Shown here: in pieces, positions 17,338-28,207 of the stretch
Layout: each line of letters starts with the position of its first letter
Numbering within the stretch: the stretch's first letter is position 1
Assembly: GCF_008017805.1 (NCBI RefSeq)
Contig: NZ_VRTT01000028.1
Span: 1-64,000 of the forward strand
Reading direction: 5' to 3'
From: Paenibacillus sp. N3.4
Lineage (GTDB): Bacteria; Bacillota; Bacilli; Paenibacillales; NBRC-103111
Length of the DNA: 64,000 nucleotides
The notes under the pieces: generated by a model
What the model saw: the letters and a program-made list of their open reading frames with translations, nothing else
The model's database searches: none
Told to the model about the DNA's origin: nothing
Translations under genes and position numbers: made by a program

Positions 17338-18993
17338 TTGACGAATTTGCAACGAAGAAAAGACGAAGTTATAGGGAAAATTGCTGCAAAAGCTTTTTGG
17401 CAGCCTCTCTTAGACAGTGGGTTATTGTTTCTTGATGATATCCGTGATAATTTTTACTATGCTTCATACTTGTTTGCCGCCTCACAGGAGGAGAACGAGC
17501 AGGTAGAGTGGGATCGGGAGCAAGGCAAACGCAAAGCAGAGGAGATTCTTTTTCGTGTTTTAGAGCTCCAAGACCAGCATTCAGACAGCAGTACTTACGG
17601 TCATTGGCCTTTAAAACTCAGACCTACGCCACGAGAAGCTTCCAAAAACACGCTGCCAGTAGAATTAATGGGCAGTCTTATGGTTTATTTCTACGAGCGA
17701 TATGCGAATGTTCTAAATGAATCTTTGCGCTTTTCATTCGAGCAAGCACTTCTTCATATTTATCAAAGTAACTTTTATCGTAAACCTCTTGAGCATTTCG
17801 GGCACCATGAAGCCAAGTATACAGCTGCAAAGCTAATTTTCGGACAACGCTATAAGGACAAAGAACTGCTGGAAGACGGCTATCAAAGCTTGCAAAACAC
17901 ATTGAGTCGTATAACGTCCATGGGGATGTCGGAATACGGAAGCCTACCTTGGTTCTGGCATTGGGTACAAGCTTTTACTTGCGCGTGGGAGCTTTCGGAA
18001 AACGTCGAAATCAAACATACGTTAGCCCAAATGCTGGATTATTTATGGGCAGAGCGTTCGACCTTTTACTTGGGCGGAGCCTTTGTCGGACCGCATGCAA
18101 GAATTTGGCCGCATGATATGCCAAGAGACACGAATGTGCTTCATGATTATGTGCAGTTTGGGGATTTCAAATGGTTAGAAGAGATGCCTAGAACGGAGTA
18201 TGCGGGATTTTTTGCCTATGAAGCTTCAACTGAAGTTAAACATAAGGCTTTAACACGAGCTATGCCCATGGAAGTCAAACGTCGGGTTCCCAAGGCTGCT
18301 GCACTAGCTGCTCACAAAGATGACTGCTTGCACAGTTATGTATATATCACAGAAAATTATGCGATGGGCGGTATCTGGGAGCGGTCGCTTGAATTTGATA
18401 ACGAGCAGCATCGCTGGGATATTGCTTTGCCATTGGATGCTGTTCAAGGCGCCAATCATGTTTATTTTTTTCATCCAGGTTCTGGTTATTCAGAAGGAGA
18501 TTTACGTCATCAAAGCGAATACTCAGAAGTGCTTTTTCACGAGAATACCATAATCGCGTCTTATCAGCTCCCAGAAGATCAACCTGATACGATTATTGGC
18601 TGTTTGCCTGTAGGCGACTGGGTTGAAGAAACGAGCGGGCTGTTCGGGTTTTGCGGAAATGTGTATATCGCGATTCATGTGCAGCAACCGTATCAACGGG
18701 TAGTGTTGGAGGATCGTTCCATCGTTACAAGTAGAGGCAGATCGAACGCTGTAGTCGTAGCGTGCATCGACAAGAACACGGCCAATAGCCTAGGGATTGA
18801 GGATGTCCATCAATTTGCAAAGACGGCTAAGCAGAAACAACCAAGCTTTACACAAGTAATTGAGGGAGATTTCCGCATCACGTATATGAATTTCAAGAAC
18901 GAAATCCTAGTGTTAGGCAGTGGCCCAGATAGCGAGATGTCCAGACTTGTGAACGGTAAAGCTGTCGATTTCACTACCTATACAGTTACTTGA
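17338..18993 (+). CDS. Uncharacterised protein, probable carbohydrate-active enzyme
   Basis: A protein of about 551 residues that I do not recognise with confidence. It has no signal peptide. The first half is helical and rich in Trp, Tyr and His (STYGHWPLKLRP, EHFGHHEAKYTAAKL, GSLPWFWHWVQAFTCAWEL), like an alpha/alpha-toroid of lyases and GH88-type enzymes. The second half looks beta-rich. The TTG at 17338 is preferred since AAGGGG lies 10 bp before it; an ATG at 17329 is too close to that site. The LacI operator upstream and the CE7 esterase 24 bp downstream place it in the sugar-acid pathway. Confidence 0.6.
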   Translation: MTNLQRRKDEVIGKIAAKAFWQPLLDSGLLFLDDIRDNFYYASYLFAASQEENEQVEWDREQGKRKAEEILFRVLELQDQHSDSSTYGHWPLKLRPTPREASKNTLPVELMGSLMVYFYERYANVLNESLRFSFEQALLHIYQSNFYRKPLEHFGHHEAKYTAAKLIFGQRYKDKELLEDGYQSLQNTLSRITSMGMSEYGSLPWFWHWVQAFTCAWELSENVEIKHTLAQMLDYLWAERSTFYLGGAFVGPHARIWPHDMPRDTNVLHDYVQFGDFKWLEEMPRTEYAGFFAYEASTEVKHKALTRAMPMEVKRRVPKAAALAAHKDDCLHSYVYITENYAMGGIWERSLEFDNEQHRWDIALPLDAVQGANHVYFFHPGSGYSEGDLRHQSEYSEVLFHENTIIASYQLPEDQPDTIIGCLPVGDWVEETSGLFGFCGNVYIAIHVQQPYQRVVLEDRSIVTSRGRSNAVVVACIDKNTANSLGIEDVHQFAKTAKQKQPSFTQVIEGDFRITYMNFKNEILVLGSGPDSEMSRLVNGKAVDFTTYTVT

Positions 18994-19017
18994 AAAAAAA
19001 GAGAAGAGGTCATAACA

Positions 19018-19977
19018 ATGCCATTAATTGATTTGCCTTTGGAGAAGCTTCATACGTACGAAGGACGCAATCCTCGTCCGGACGATTTCGATGCATATTG
19101 GGATCGGGCTCTGAAAGAAATGAAAGCTGTTGATCCTCAAATCGAGCTTCGTCCAAGTGAGTTTCAAGTGCCTTTCGCCGAGTGCTTCGATCTGTACTTC
19201 ACAGGTGTCAAAGGGGCGCGGGTATATGCGAAATACATCCGTCCTAAGCATGCAGCAACCCCTCATCCAGCAATTGTCCAATTTCATGGCTACAGCGGTA
19301 ATTCAGGTGACTGGTCTGATAAAATTCAATATGCGGCGCTCGGCTATTCGTTTTTTTCGATGGATTGTCGCGGTCAAGGCGGTTTGTCTGAGGACGTTGG
19401 CGGTATCAAGGGCACGACACTTCGAGGCCATATTATCCGTGGGATCGATGATCATCCTGATCAATTGTTGTTCCGAGATATTTTCTTAGATACGGCTCAG
19501 CTTGCAGGTATTGCGATGAGTATGCCGGAAGTGGATGCAGAGCGTGTAGGCGTGATAGGTGGCTCGCAAGGTGGCGCATTGACCATTGCTTGTGCGGCGT
19601 TGGAACCGCGAATCAAACGTTTGGCACCCGTATTTCCGTTCCTCAGCGACTATAAACGTGTCTGGGAAATGGACCAGGCGAAGGACGCGTATCAAGAGCT
19701 GAAGGACTATTTCCGTAGACATGATCCACAGCATAAGCGGGCTGAAGAAATTTTCACAAAGCTAGGTTACATTGATATTCAATTTTTGGCAAATCGCATC
19801 CAAGGCGAAGTGCTGTTAGCCGTAGGGCTTAGCGATACGATTTGTCCTCCTTCTACGCAATTTGCTGCTTACAACAAAATTACAGCGAAAAAACAGTTGG
19901 AAATTTATCCGGACTTCGGTCATGAAACCTTGCCAGGCTTTAGCGATAAGACGCTCCAGTTTATGTTGGGTCTGTAG
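19018..19977 (+). CDS. Carbohydrate esterase family 7 (acetyl xylan esterase / cephalosporin C deacetylase)
   Basis: A 319-residue alpha/beta hydrolase that removes acetyl groups from xylo-oligosaccharides and related substrates. The family marks are HGYSGNSGDW (oxyanion side), RGQGG near residue 118 and the nucleophile Ser183 in GGSQGG. Asp273 (LSDTICPP) and His302 (FGHE) complete the triad. The N-terminal DFDAYW motif is also typical. There is no signal peptide, in line with intracellular action on imported oligosaccharides. AGAGGT precedes the start, 24 bp after the preceding gene. Confidence 0.92.
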   Translation: MPLIDLPLEKLHTYEGRNPRPDDFDAYWDRALKEMKAVDPQIELRPSEFQVPFAECFDLYFTGVKGARVYAKYIRPKHAATPHPAIVQFHGYSGNSGDWSDKIQYAALGYSFFSMDCRGQGGLSEDVGGIKGTTLRGHIIRGIDDHPDQLLFRDIFLDTAQLAGIAMSMPEVDAERVGVIGGSQGGALTIACAALEPRIKRLAPVFPFLSDYKRVWEMDQAKDAYQELKDYFRRHDPQHKRAEEIFTKLGYIDIQFLANRIQGEVLLAVGLSDTICPPSTQFAAYNKITAKKQLEIYPDFGHETLPGFSDKTLQFMLGL

Positions 19978-19998
19978 CGCTACACGTTCACCAGAATC

Positions 19999-20041
19999 AA
20001 AAGTGCCTTTCTCATCATTTAGATGGGAGGGCACTTTTTTT
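19999..20041. terminator. Bidirectional terminator between the CE7 and AraC genes
   Basis: AAAAGTGCC...CTCATC pairs with GATGGGAG...GGCACTTTT with A and T runs on both sides. The last nine codons of the AraC gene lie inside it. Confidence 0.88.
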
Positions 20042-20926
20042 CATTGTATGCATCTGATTCCTATAATAACTAGGGGTGATTCCGGTCATTTTTTTGAAAA
20101 GCTGATTGAAGTACTTCATGTCCTGATAGCCTATTCGTTCTGCAATATCACTGATTTTGTGGTTTGTATCCCGCAATTGCTGACAACAAGCCTCTATTCT
20201 TGCATGCTGAACATAGGCCATAAAAGACATGCCGGTATGCTTTTTGAATTGGCGATGAAGTTGACGTTCACTAATGGAAAGGCGTTCGGCTGCTTGTTTT
20301 AGCGTAAGAGGTGTGTTGACATGTTGGCGAATATGAGCGAGCAAGCTATCTAGATCCTGTAAGGTACTCTTGGGTATCTCCTTTAAATAATCCGCATCGG
20401 TAGTACGATGCATATAGACAAGAAGCTGGGCGACAGATGCTTGCAGGATCGTCATGAAACCGCTGCGGCGAGCTGTATATTCGAAATGCAATCTTTCAAA
20501 CAACGGTTGAAATTCACCATCGCGTTCTTTAAAAGATAGCCAGTAACAATTATCCATAGCCTCTGCAAACAGCAAGGTAAAATCATCCGAGCTGCGACTT
20601 GGTTGAGCTTGTAATAATTGTCCTAACCATTCGGCAGTAAAAATGCAATTATAAACAACGAGAGGTTTCATTTGCTCAGTGGAGGATGGTCGAAAGACAT
20701 GGGAGACACCGACCGGAATGAAGAAGAGGTCTCCTTTGGTTACAGGTAACGACGAATCGTTGATATAATGAGCGCCGCTGCCTTGAGCCACATAACTAAT
20801 CTCAATGAAATCATGCGTGTGCTGCTGCAAATGGAACGATTCATAAACGCGGTTAACATAAAGAGGCAGATCCGGAAGAAAAAATAATTCTCCCGGTGTT
20901 TCCGATACGCTGCGTTTGATGGTCAT
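20015..20926 (-). CDS. AraC family transcriptional regulator
   Basis: A 303-residue regulator. The N-terminal cupin sensor (about residues 10-140, FHLQQHTHDFIEISYVAQG) is followed by two HTH motifs in the C-terminal 100 residues (LTLKQAAERLSISERQLHRQ and ISDIAERIGYQDMKYFNQLF). The start ATG at 20926 (MTIKRSVSETPG) has TAGGAG upstream; an upstream extension to 21028 lacks support. It is divergent from the GH78 rhamnosidase gene with about 130 bp between, so it probably activates that gene in response to a rhamnose-type sugar. Confidence 0.88.
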   Translation of the reverse strand: MTIKRSVSETPGELFFLPDLPLYVNRVYESFHLQQHTHDFIEISYVAQGSGAHYINDSSLPVTKGDLFFIPVGVSHVFRPSSTEQMKPLVVYNCIFTAEWLGQLLQAQPSRSSDDFTLLFAEAMDNCYWLSFKERDGEFQPLFERLHFEYTARRSGFMTILQASVAQLLVYMHRTTDADYLKEIPKSTLQDLDSLLAHIRQHVNTPLTLKQAAERLSISERQLHRQFKKHTGMSFMAYVQHARIEACCQQLRDTNHKISDIAERIGYQDMKYFNQLFKKMTGITPSYYRNQMHTMKKSALPSK

Positions 20927-21054
20927 GTGATGTACTCCTATAATGGCTACTTTGCCCCTAATGAATGTCTGAATTAACCCTGAAATTTTACATGCTCTCA
21001 TCATAAAATAAGGACAAAGAAGAATCAATCATTGTTTAGATGGAGGCAAAATAA

Positions 21055-24000
21055 ATGGTACATATCGAGGCGGCAACACAACCATTAGAACGAGTTAAAC
21101 AAGAATTTGTAGAATGGCAGGCACAATGGATATGGAATGACGGGGAGGCGAGTCCGCGAAATGAATGGCATTGTTTCAGAAAATCATTTGAAGTGCCAGC
21201 GGATGGTTGGGGCGCAGCTCGCATATTGATAACAGCGGACTCGCGGTATGCGTTATATGTGAATGGGACGAAAGTGGGACGGGGGCCTGTTCGCTCATGG
21301 CCTTTTGAACAATCCTATGATACCTATGAGATTGCTGACTTGCTACGCAAAGGGCATAGAAACACGGTTGCCGTATTGGTACAGCATTTTGGTGTTTCCA
21401 ATTTCTACTATTTGCGCGGCCGCGGTGGTTTGTTGGTACAGATTGAGAGTGAGTCAGATGGCCGTTTCATCGACGAACAAATCACAGATGAGAGCTGGAA
21501 AACCTCTTTACACCTTGGTTATGATAGACGTTCAGGGCGTATGGCTTGTCAGCAAGGCTTTGCGGAACGCATGGATGCAAGAGATTGGTCGGCAGATTGG
21601 CATAAGCCGGATTTCGATGATTCCACATGGAGTCAAGCCTCTTTAGTTGGATCTGTAGGCTCGGAGCCTTGGTCTACACTTGTCCCCAGAGATATTCCGC
21701 TTCTTACCGAAGAGCTTATATGGCCTGTTCGAGTTGAAGCTTTAAAGAAGGTGAAGCCGGTCGCATGGACAGCCTCCTTGGATATTCGCAACCAAATGGT
21801 GCCGGAAAGTGTCAATCACGCGAACCCGATTGGGTTCGTCGGCTATGTAGCGACAGTGATCAGGATGGAGAGAGCTGGCAAGGCGATGCTCGGCTTCCTA
21901 CAGGCGGGATGTTTCCGAGGATGCAGTGTGAATGGGGAATGGCTAGATGCTGATCAATATACGGGTGTTCTACCAGAGCGGTATGCAGAGGTTGATCTGA
22001 AGTTAGGCGATAATTTTATTCTTATTGAGACAACTGGCGTAGAACATGGAAGAGCATTGCAAATGGGTGTGAATTGTGATCATCATTTGAAGTCATTTCG
22101 CCTTTAGGAGTCGTAAATACGGAGGATTCGCCATTTATTTCTATGGGGCCCTTTACTTCTTTTGAATATGTGGATCACCAATTACTGAGCAATCCCATAT
22201 TTCAGTATAAAGGATTTGATTTGTTTTCTTCAGATGAGGAGTTGAAGGATGAACTAGATGCAGACGCCTTTCCTTCCTTTAATCGTTATTTGGCTGTTCG
22301 TTCGGTGCAATCTGCCAATGATTTGAGTGTTTTTTCCGAATGGATTCGGCCGTTTCCCCTTGCGTTGGTTAGCCGAGATTCCATTTTCGTGCTCAGTATT
22401 TGGAAGAAAGAATCCGAAACACAGGCAGTCCCGTATGCGCTGCAGCAGGCTGTCATCCCAAGTGTTGATCCAGCGATTTTGCCTCAATATGAAGGTGCGG
22501 ATACGGAATTCATCCTTGATTTTGGACGAGAGCTATCCGGCTTTATTCAATTTGAGGTCGATGCAGCAGCAGGGACTATTCTTGATTTTTATGGTTTTGA
22601 GTACATGCGCGATGGTTGGCGTCAGGATACTTACGATCTGGATAACACGCTGCGTTATACATGTCTGGAAGGACATCAAGACTATTGCTCCTATGTACGC
22701 CGCGGGTTCCGTTACTTGATGGTAACTGTGAGGAGTGCTGCTGAGGCGAGAGCTGTTAAGCTTTATGGCGTAAAGGTTCTGCAGAGCAATTATCCTGTAG
22801 CTGAGGTAGGAAAGTTCCAAAGTTCGGATGCGCTGTTAAACGATATATGGCAAATTAGCAAGCACACAACGAGACTATGTATGGAAGATACGTTTGTTGA
22901 TTGTCCAGCTTATGAACAAGTATTCTGGGTAGGCGACAGCAGGAATGAAGCGTTGGTGAACTATTACGTGTTCGGAGCTACGGAGATTGTTGAGCGCTGC
23001 CTGCGGCTAGTGCCTGGCTCGAGGACACAGACGCCCTTATATGCCGATCAAGTACCTAGTGGGTGGAGCAGTGTCATTCCGAATTGGACATTTTTTTGGG
23101 CAATGGCTTGCTGCGAATACTATGAGCATACAGATGATGAAGATTTTGCGAGGGAGCTATGGCCGCATATTCGCTTCACGCTAGAGCATTATGGGCAGAA
23201 TCTGGATGAACGAGGATTATTGTTCATTAAAGGATGGAATTTGCTGGATTGGGCGCCCATCGATCAGCCGAGTCATGGTGTCGTTACCCATCAGAATATG
23301 ATTCTGGTCAAAACCTTGCGCAGCGCAGTTCGTTTAGCCGAAGCGATCGGAGAGAGCGGGGAGGCGGCTGCGTATGAGCAGCAAGCATTGCGTTTAAGTC
23401 AAGCGATTAATGACCATTTATGGAGTGAGGAGCGCAGTGCATACTTGGACTGTATCCATGCAAATGGACCCGTGTCCAAGGTGTTCAGTATGCAGACGCA
23501 GGTAATGGCCTACCTGTGTGGCATCGCTGATGAGGAGCGAGCTAAGCAGATCGAAGCATATTTGTTTGCTCCACCAACCGATTTTGTGCAAATTGGCAGT
23601 CCGTTTATGTCGTTCTTCTACTATGAGGCGCTCGCCAAAATGGGCAGCAAAGGCATTGATCAAATGATCGCAGACATGCGCTATCGTTTTGGTCAAATGG
23701 TCGAGTACGACGCGACGACTTGCTGGGAAATGTACCCGAATTTCGCGGAAAACAGGGCGAATCCCGATATGCTGACACGCAGTCATTGCCATGCGTGGTC
23801 GGCAGCGCCGGGCTATTTCCTCGGCGCGCATGTGCTTGGCGTCACCGCCGCGGATAAAGGCTGGCGGAAGGTTGTTGTCGCGCCGCAGCCGGCGGATTTG
23901 CAGTGGGCGAGAGGGAGTGTGCCGCTGCCGCGGGAGGGACGCATCGATGTCGCATGGCGACTCGAAGAGGCAGGACGCGTCATGCGGCTGCAGGTTTGGG

Positions 24001-24074
24001 CACCGCGCAGCGTAGAGGTAGAGATCCGCATCCCGGACGGAATGGACGGGATCGTGGAGCGCTACGAGATGTAG
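21055..24074 (+). pseudogene. Family 78 alpha-L-rhamnosidase, frameshifted
   Basis: One gene in two frames. Frame 1 (21055 to about 22088) encodes the N-terminal carbohydrate-binding beta-sandwich part (QAQWIWNDGEASPRNEWHCF, then LYVNGTKVGRGPVRSWP). Frame 2 continues without a gap (FEVISPLGVVNTEDSPF) and includes the catalytic alpha/alpha-barrel with DCPAYEQVFWVGDSRNEAL, the equivalent of the GH78 DCPQR-type motif. Adding one T to the TTT at 22086-22088 restores a protein of about 1006 residues. The enzyme releases terminal L-rhamnose from pectin side chains or glycosides. It has no signal peptide. The last 300 bp are clearly more GC-rich than the rest. Confidence 0.85.
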
Positions 24075-24080
24075 AAGCAC

Positions 24081-24114
24081 AAAGGGAACCTCCGTGGAGG
24101 TTCCCTTTCCTTTT
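24081..24114. terminator. Terminator after the GH78 gene
   Basis: AAAGGGAACCTC-cgtg-GAGGTTCCCTTT is followed by CCTTTT, 7 bp after the stop codon. It may also serve the convergent DUF2536 gene. Confidence 0.9.
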
Positions 24115-24139
24115 ACTGGATGATTGAGATGGGTGAAAA

Positions 24140-24346
24140 TCACTTCACTTTAAAATGCACAACTGCACTATATAGCATTTTCCCTGCATTTGGGTCAAAA
24201 ACAATATGATGTTGAATAGCGAACACATCGAGCAACAGCGCTTTGTTGTTATCGACTTGTTCGTTGATTTGTTTTTCCAGCGTTCTCATATCATAGGCCT
24301 GAAAAAACTCGATTTTATTGTCAATGCGGTCCAGAATAAAGTCCAT
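24140..24346 (-). CDS. DUF2536 family protein (YrzA-like)
   Basis: A 68-residue protein with KIEFFQAYDMRTLEKQINEQ and the terminal YSAVVHFKVK, matching the DUF2536 family found in Bacillus (YrzA) and Paenibacillus. AAGGAG lies 8 bp upstream of the ATG. The function is unknown. It is divergent from the ABC exporter genes. Confidence 0.85.
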   Translation of the reverse strand: MDFILDRIDNKIEFFQAYDMRTLEKQINEQVDNNKALLLDVFAIQHHIVFDPNAGKMLYSAVVHFKVK

Positions 24347-24439
24347 GCGGCATACTCCTTAAAATTCGATAGTGAAATGTTTGAATGCTCTTCTATTATA
24401 ACGTCAATTTCTGATATAGGAAGTAGTACTGAATAGGCG

Positions 24440-24505
24440 TATAATGTAAAAATGAAACAATCTGATGTTCCGAGTAAAGGTATGCGTTTTCACACCAAGT
24501 ATTAG
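24440..24505 (+). promoter_or_regulatory. Promoter and possible 17-codon leader peptide of the ABC exporter
   Basis: A consensus TATAAT (24440-24445) is followed after 6 bp by ATG at 24452. The frame encodes MKQSDVPSKGMRFHTKY and stops at 24503-24505. Its stop codon TAG overlaps the ribosome binding site (TAGGAAGTG) of the exporter gene at 24514. The B. subtilis bmrCD genes are controlled by translation of a leader peptide (BmrB), so a similar control is possible. There is no clear -35 element and no obvious attenuator hairpin. Confidence 0.4.
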
Positions 24506-24513
24506 GAAGTGAT

Positions 24514-26271
24514 GTGGTTTTGAAATCTACACGGTTACTGATTGATTTCTTCAAGGAGAAATGGCCGTTGTACGTAGTTGCTGCATTATCAATTTCGGCA
24601 GGCAACATTATTCAATCGTATTATCCCAAGCAGCTCGGTATGTTTACGGACCAATTGCAGCAGGGCGGTTTGAACAAAGGCCTCATTATAGACTACAGTT
24701 TGAAGCTGCTCTTTATCGGTATATCCTTTGGCATTTTGGTGGCGATTGGCCAGTATATCATTATGCGAAACGGTAGACGCTTCGAGTATGTGTCACGCAA
24801 TCGGTTGTTCGACCATTTTACACATTTAAGTGCTACTTTTTATTCCAAACACGGTGTAGGCAAACTTCTAAGTTATGTTATGAATGATGTAACCGTGATT
24901 CGGGAATCCATCTCGATGGGGATTAATCAAGTTGTCAACTCCACGATATTGATTGCTGCCGTTATTGTGACGATGTTATTCAGTGCGATACCGCTTTACT
25001 TAATTATTGTATGTATTTTGCCTTTGCTCTTGATTCCTGTTCTTACCGTTCGGTTCCAACCGCATATTAAGAAGCATTCATTGCAAGTGCAAGAAGCTCT
25101 TGGCAAAATGACGGAGTCAGCGGAAGAACAGTTTGGTGGAATCCGCGTTGCAAAGAAGTTTGCAGTTGAATCGATCATGGTTCGCAGGTTTGGAGAAACG
25201 GTAGATCGGATTCGAGACAACCAACTGAGATTAGTTCGTCTTTCCTCCCTTTTTGAAGCTCTTATTCCGTTTCTGGGCGCCGTATCGCTGATTATTGCGA
25301 TTGCTTTTGGCGGCTATCTGACCATTCAAGGACGGATTACGATTGGTAATTTTGTGGAACTGACCCTGTACATACGCATGATGGTCAATCCGCTGCAGCA
25401 AATTGGGCGCGTTATCAATGCGATGCAGCGATCCAAGGCTTCATTAGAACGAATCAATGATCTACTGGATTTGAAGTCCGATATCGTTCAGCATGAACTC
25501 GATCAAACAGCAGATCTTGATCATGAGGTGCTTCGAATTGAAAACTTATCTTTTGCTTTTCCCGATGATGAGGAAGAGGTTCTTCATGACATTACATTGT
25601 CAATTGAGCCGGGTAAATCTATCGGTATAATCGGTAAAACGGGCAGCGGCAAATCGACCTTAGTCAAACTCATGCTGCGGATTTATGAACCGCCAGCGGG
25701 CACGATGTGGATTGGAGAGACAGATATTCGCGAAGTAACCTTGGAGAGCTTGCGAAATCAGATTGCTTATGTGCCGCAGGAAGGCTTTCTGTTCAGTACA
25801 ACAATTCGAGACAACATCGCATTTTACAAAAGAGAAACACCACTTGAACAGGTTAAAGGTGCTGCTAAGAAGGCGCAAATTCTTTCAAGCATCACGTCAT
25901 TTCCGGAGCAGTTCGAGACGAAACTTGGTGAACGTGGAGTTACCTTATCCGGCGGGCAGCGGCAGCGAACAAGTTTGGCGCGGGGAATCATCAAAGACTC
26001 GCCGTTCATGATCTTGGATGATAGTGTGAGTGCTGTTGATTCAGTGACGGAGAAGCATATCATTGACACCATTCGCCAAGAACGCTTGAATAAGACGACG
26101 ATTTGGATTGCTCATCGTATCTCTGCATTGAAGCATACGGATGAAATTATTGTGCTTCATGAGGGGCGGATCGTTCAGCGCGGCACGCATCAGGAATTGC
26201 TTTTACAGGAAGGCTTGTATGCAGAACTCTATGCGATACAAGAAGGAGGGAGTCGAGATGCCCTTGTTTAA
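24514..26271 (+). CDS. Heterodimeric ABC exporter subunit, BmrC/YheI-like
   Basis: A 585-residue half transporter: six membrane helices (about residues 15-310), then an ATPase domain with Walker A GKTGSGKST (about residue 373) and signature LSGGQRQR. Walker B ends in ILDDS, with Asp in place of the catalytic Glu. A degenerate Asp here is the mark of the BmrC half of BmrCD-type multidrug exporters, and the length is the same as B. subtilis BmrC (585). The start is GTG at 24514 or TTG at 24520. The gene overlaps the next one by 14 bp. Confidence 0.88.
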   Translation: MVLKSTRLLIDFFKEKWPLYVVAALSISAGNIIQSYYPKQLGMFTDQLQQGGLNKGLIIDYSLKLLFIGISFGILVAIGQYIIMRNGRRFEYVSRNRLFDHFTHLSATFYSKHGVGKLLSYVMNDVTVIRESISMGINQVVNSTILIAAVIVTMLFSAIPLYLIIVCILPLLLIPVLTVRFQPHIKKHSLQVQEALGKMTESAEEQFGGIRVAKKFAVESIMVRRFGETVDRIRDNQLRLVRLSSLFEALIPFLGAVSLIIAIAFGGYLTIQGRITIGNFVELTLYIRMMVNPLQQIGRVINAMQRSKASLERINDLLDLKSDIVQHELDQTADLDHEVLRIENLSFAFPDDEEEVLHDITLSIEPGKSIGIIGKTGSGKSTLVKLMLRIYEPPAGTMWIGETDIREVTLESLRNQIAYVPQEGFLFSTTIRDNIAFYKRETPLEQVKGAAKKAQILSSITSFPEQFETKLGERGVTLSGGQRQRTSLARGIIKDSPFMILDDSVSAVDSVTEKHIIDTIRQERLNKTTIWIAHRISALKHTDEIIVLHEGRIVQRGTHQELLLQEGLYAELYAIQEGGSRDALV

Positions 26272-28077
26272 AAGCAAACCGCCAGAAGAACGGCAAGCAA
26301 CAATCGCATCCTTCCGTTCTTTAGCTGCCTATGCGAAGCCGCATAGATTCACTTTTATAGCTATTTTGTTCTGCGCGTTGCTAGGCATCGCTGCCGATCT
26401 TTTTCAGCCTTATTTGGTGAAGATCGCGATTGATGATAATTTGATGGTTGGGAAGAATGACTATCACTCCTTGCTAATGATCTGTTTGTTTATGTAGGTC
26501 TTTCTGTCAGCAGTTTGTTTTTCAGCTATTTGCAAAATAATTTACTGCAATTTGCAGGGCAAAGTATCGTCGCTCGTATTCGTAAGGATTTGTTTGCGCA
26601 TATTTTCAAACTCTCTATGTCCTATTATGATAAAACACCGAGCGGGAGCTTGATTACACATGTATCGAGTGATACAGAAACACTGAATCAGTTTTTCACT
26701 CAAGTGCTTCTTAGCTTGGTACGGGATGGAATGACCTTAATTTTTATTATTGTGCTTATGTTTCATTTGGACCCTCAGCTGACGCTATACAGTATGATCG
26801 TGATTCCAATTATCGTCCTTATCGCGGTTAGTTTTCGAAGGTATATGCGTAAGACATATCAGCTTTCCAGGACGCGGCTGTCCCAGATGGTTGCTTTTGC
26901 CGCTGAAAATTTATCTGGTATGCATCTCATCCAAGCTTTCCATCAGGAGAAGGAACAGATGAGTCGCTTCTCGGAACGCAATCATAGCTATTTTCGAGCG
27001 AATCTGAGAGAAATTCGTACGAATGTCCTGTTTAACCGTTCTTTTGATATTTTGGGTAATTTATCGGTCGCCTTTATTACCTGGATTGGCGGTATGGCCG
27101 TATTTGACAAAGCGATAGAATTCGGGGTTCTGTATGCTTTTATTACGTATATTCGGCAATTTTTCCAACCAATCAATAACATTACTCAGCAATGGAATAC
27201 GCTGCAATCGACGACGGTATCGATGAACCGGATCTGGCATATTTTCTCCATCGTACCTGAGGTTAAGGACAAGGAGAACCCTGCGAAAATGACTTTGGAG
27301 TCTGTAAAAGGAGATATTCGTTTCGATCATGTTCGCTTTGGCTATCAAAAGGACAGGACGATTATTGATGATCTTCAGCTTCATGTCGAGCCAGGTGAAA
27401 TGATTGGTATTGTAGGTACGACCGGTGCAGGGAAGAGCTCGTTAATCAGCTTGCTTTGTCGTTTTTATGATGTGGAGGAAGGAAGCATACAGATTGATGG
27501 CACGGACATTCGGGATATTCCGCAGTCTATGCTTCACCGGATGGTTGGACTGGTGCAGCAAGAGCCTTATCTGTACGCGGGAAGCATTATGGACAATGTT
27601 CGGATGTTTGATGAAACCATCTCTCCCGAATTCGTCGTGGAGGCTTGTCGTTTGGTCGGCGCGGATGTGCTGGTCGGACGAATGAAGGATGGCTATGAGA
27701 CGCGCATTTCGGAGAGAGGGAGCGGGCTGTCAGCCGGAGAACGGCAATTAATTTCCTTCGCGCGTATTATTGTTTTTCAGCCGAAGGTGCTTATTCTCGA
27801 TGAGGCGACAGCGAATCTGGATTCACAGACGGAGCAGTTGATTCAATCGGCTCTACAGGTTGTCGCAGAGGGCAGAACGTCACTTGTTATTGCCCATCGC
27901 ATTTCAACGATTATGCATGCTAACCGCATTATTGTGATGAGGCAGGGACAGATCGTGGAAGAGGGGAACCATACCGAATTACTTAAGCTTCACGGCTACT
28001 ATGAACAGCTGTTTCTATATGCGCAAGGAAATATGGATAAAGCGCACAGCGCCTCCTCCATCAGGGAGAGCGTATAA
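26258..28077 (+). pseudogene. Heterodimeric ABC exporter subunit, BmrD/YheH-like, frameshifted
   Basis: The partner of the preceding gene, starting at ATG 26258 after GGAGGG (MPLFKSKPPEERQATIAS). The frame breaks at 26489-26491; adding one T to the TTT there joins LLMICLF to YVGLSVSSLFFSYLQ and yields about 606 residues. The second part has Walker A GTTGAGKSS, signature LSAGERQ and Walker B LILDEATANLD with the normal catalytic Glu, so this is the ATP-hydrolysing half. The pair would export hydrophobic drugs. The shift may be a consensus error. Confidence 0.85.
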
Positions 28078-28207
28078 ACGGAATGCCAAATTCGCCGATT
28101 GAAAGTTTCCAAGGGCGGCGAAGTGAACGATTCTGGCGCGACTCTTGTCGCAGCCAAGTACAAGTACGTGAAATACCTTGGAGTAAAAGAGAGGGGTTCG
28201 TATTTTC

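Noticed and set aside
22080-22150. Programmed frameshift in GH78 (and in the other split genes)
   Set aside because: No slippery heptamer with a stimulatory structure is evident, the sites differ, and the families do not use frameshifting. Sequence error or mutation is simpler.
23418-24143. Minus-strand frame of 241 codons opposite GH78
   Set aside because: It is a shadow of the GC-rich end of the rhamnosidase gene; no ribosome binding site and no recognisable domain.
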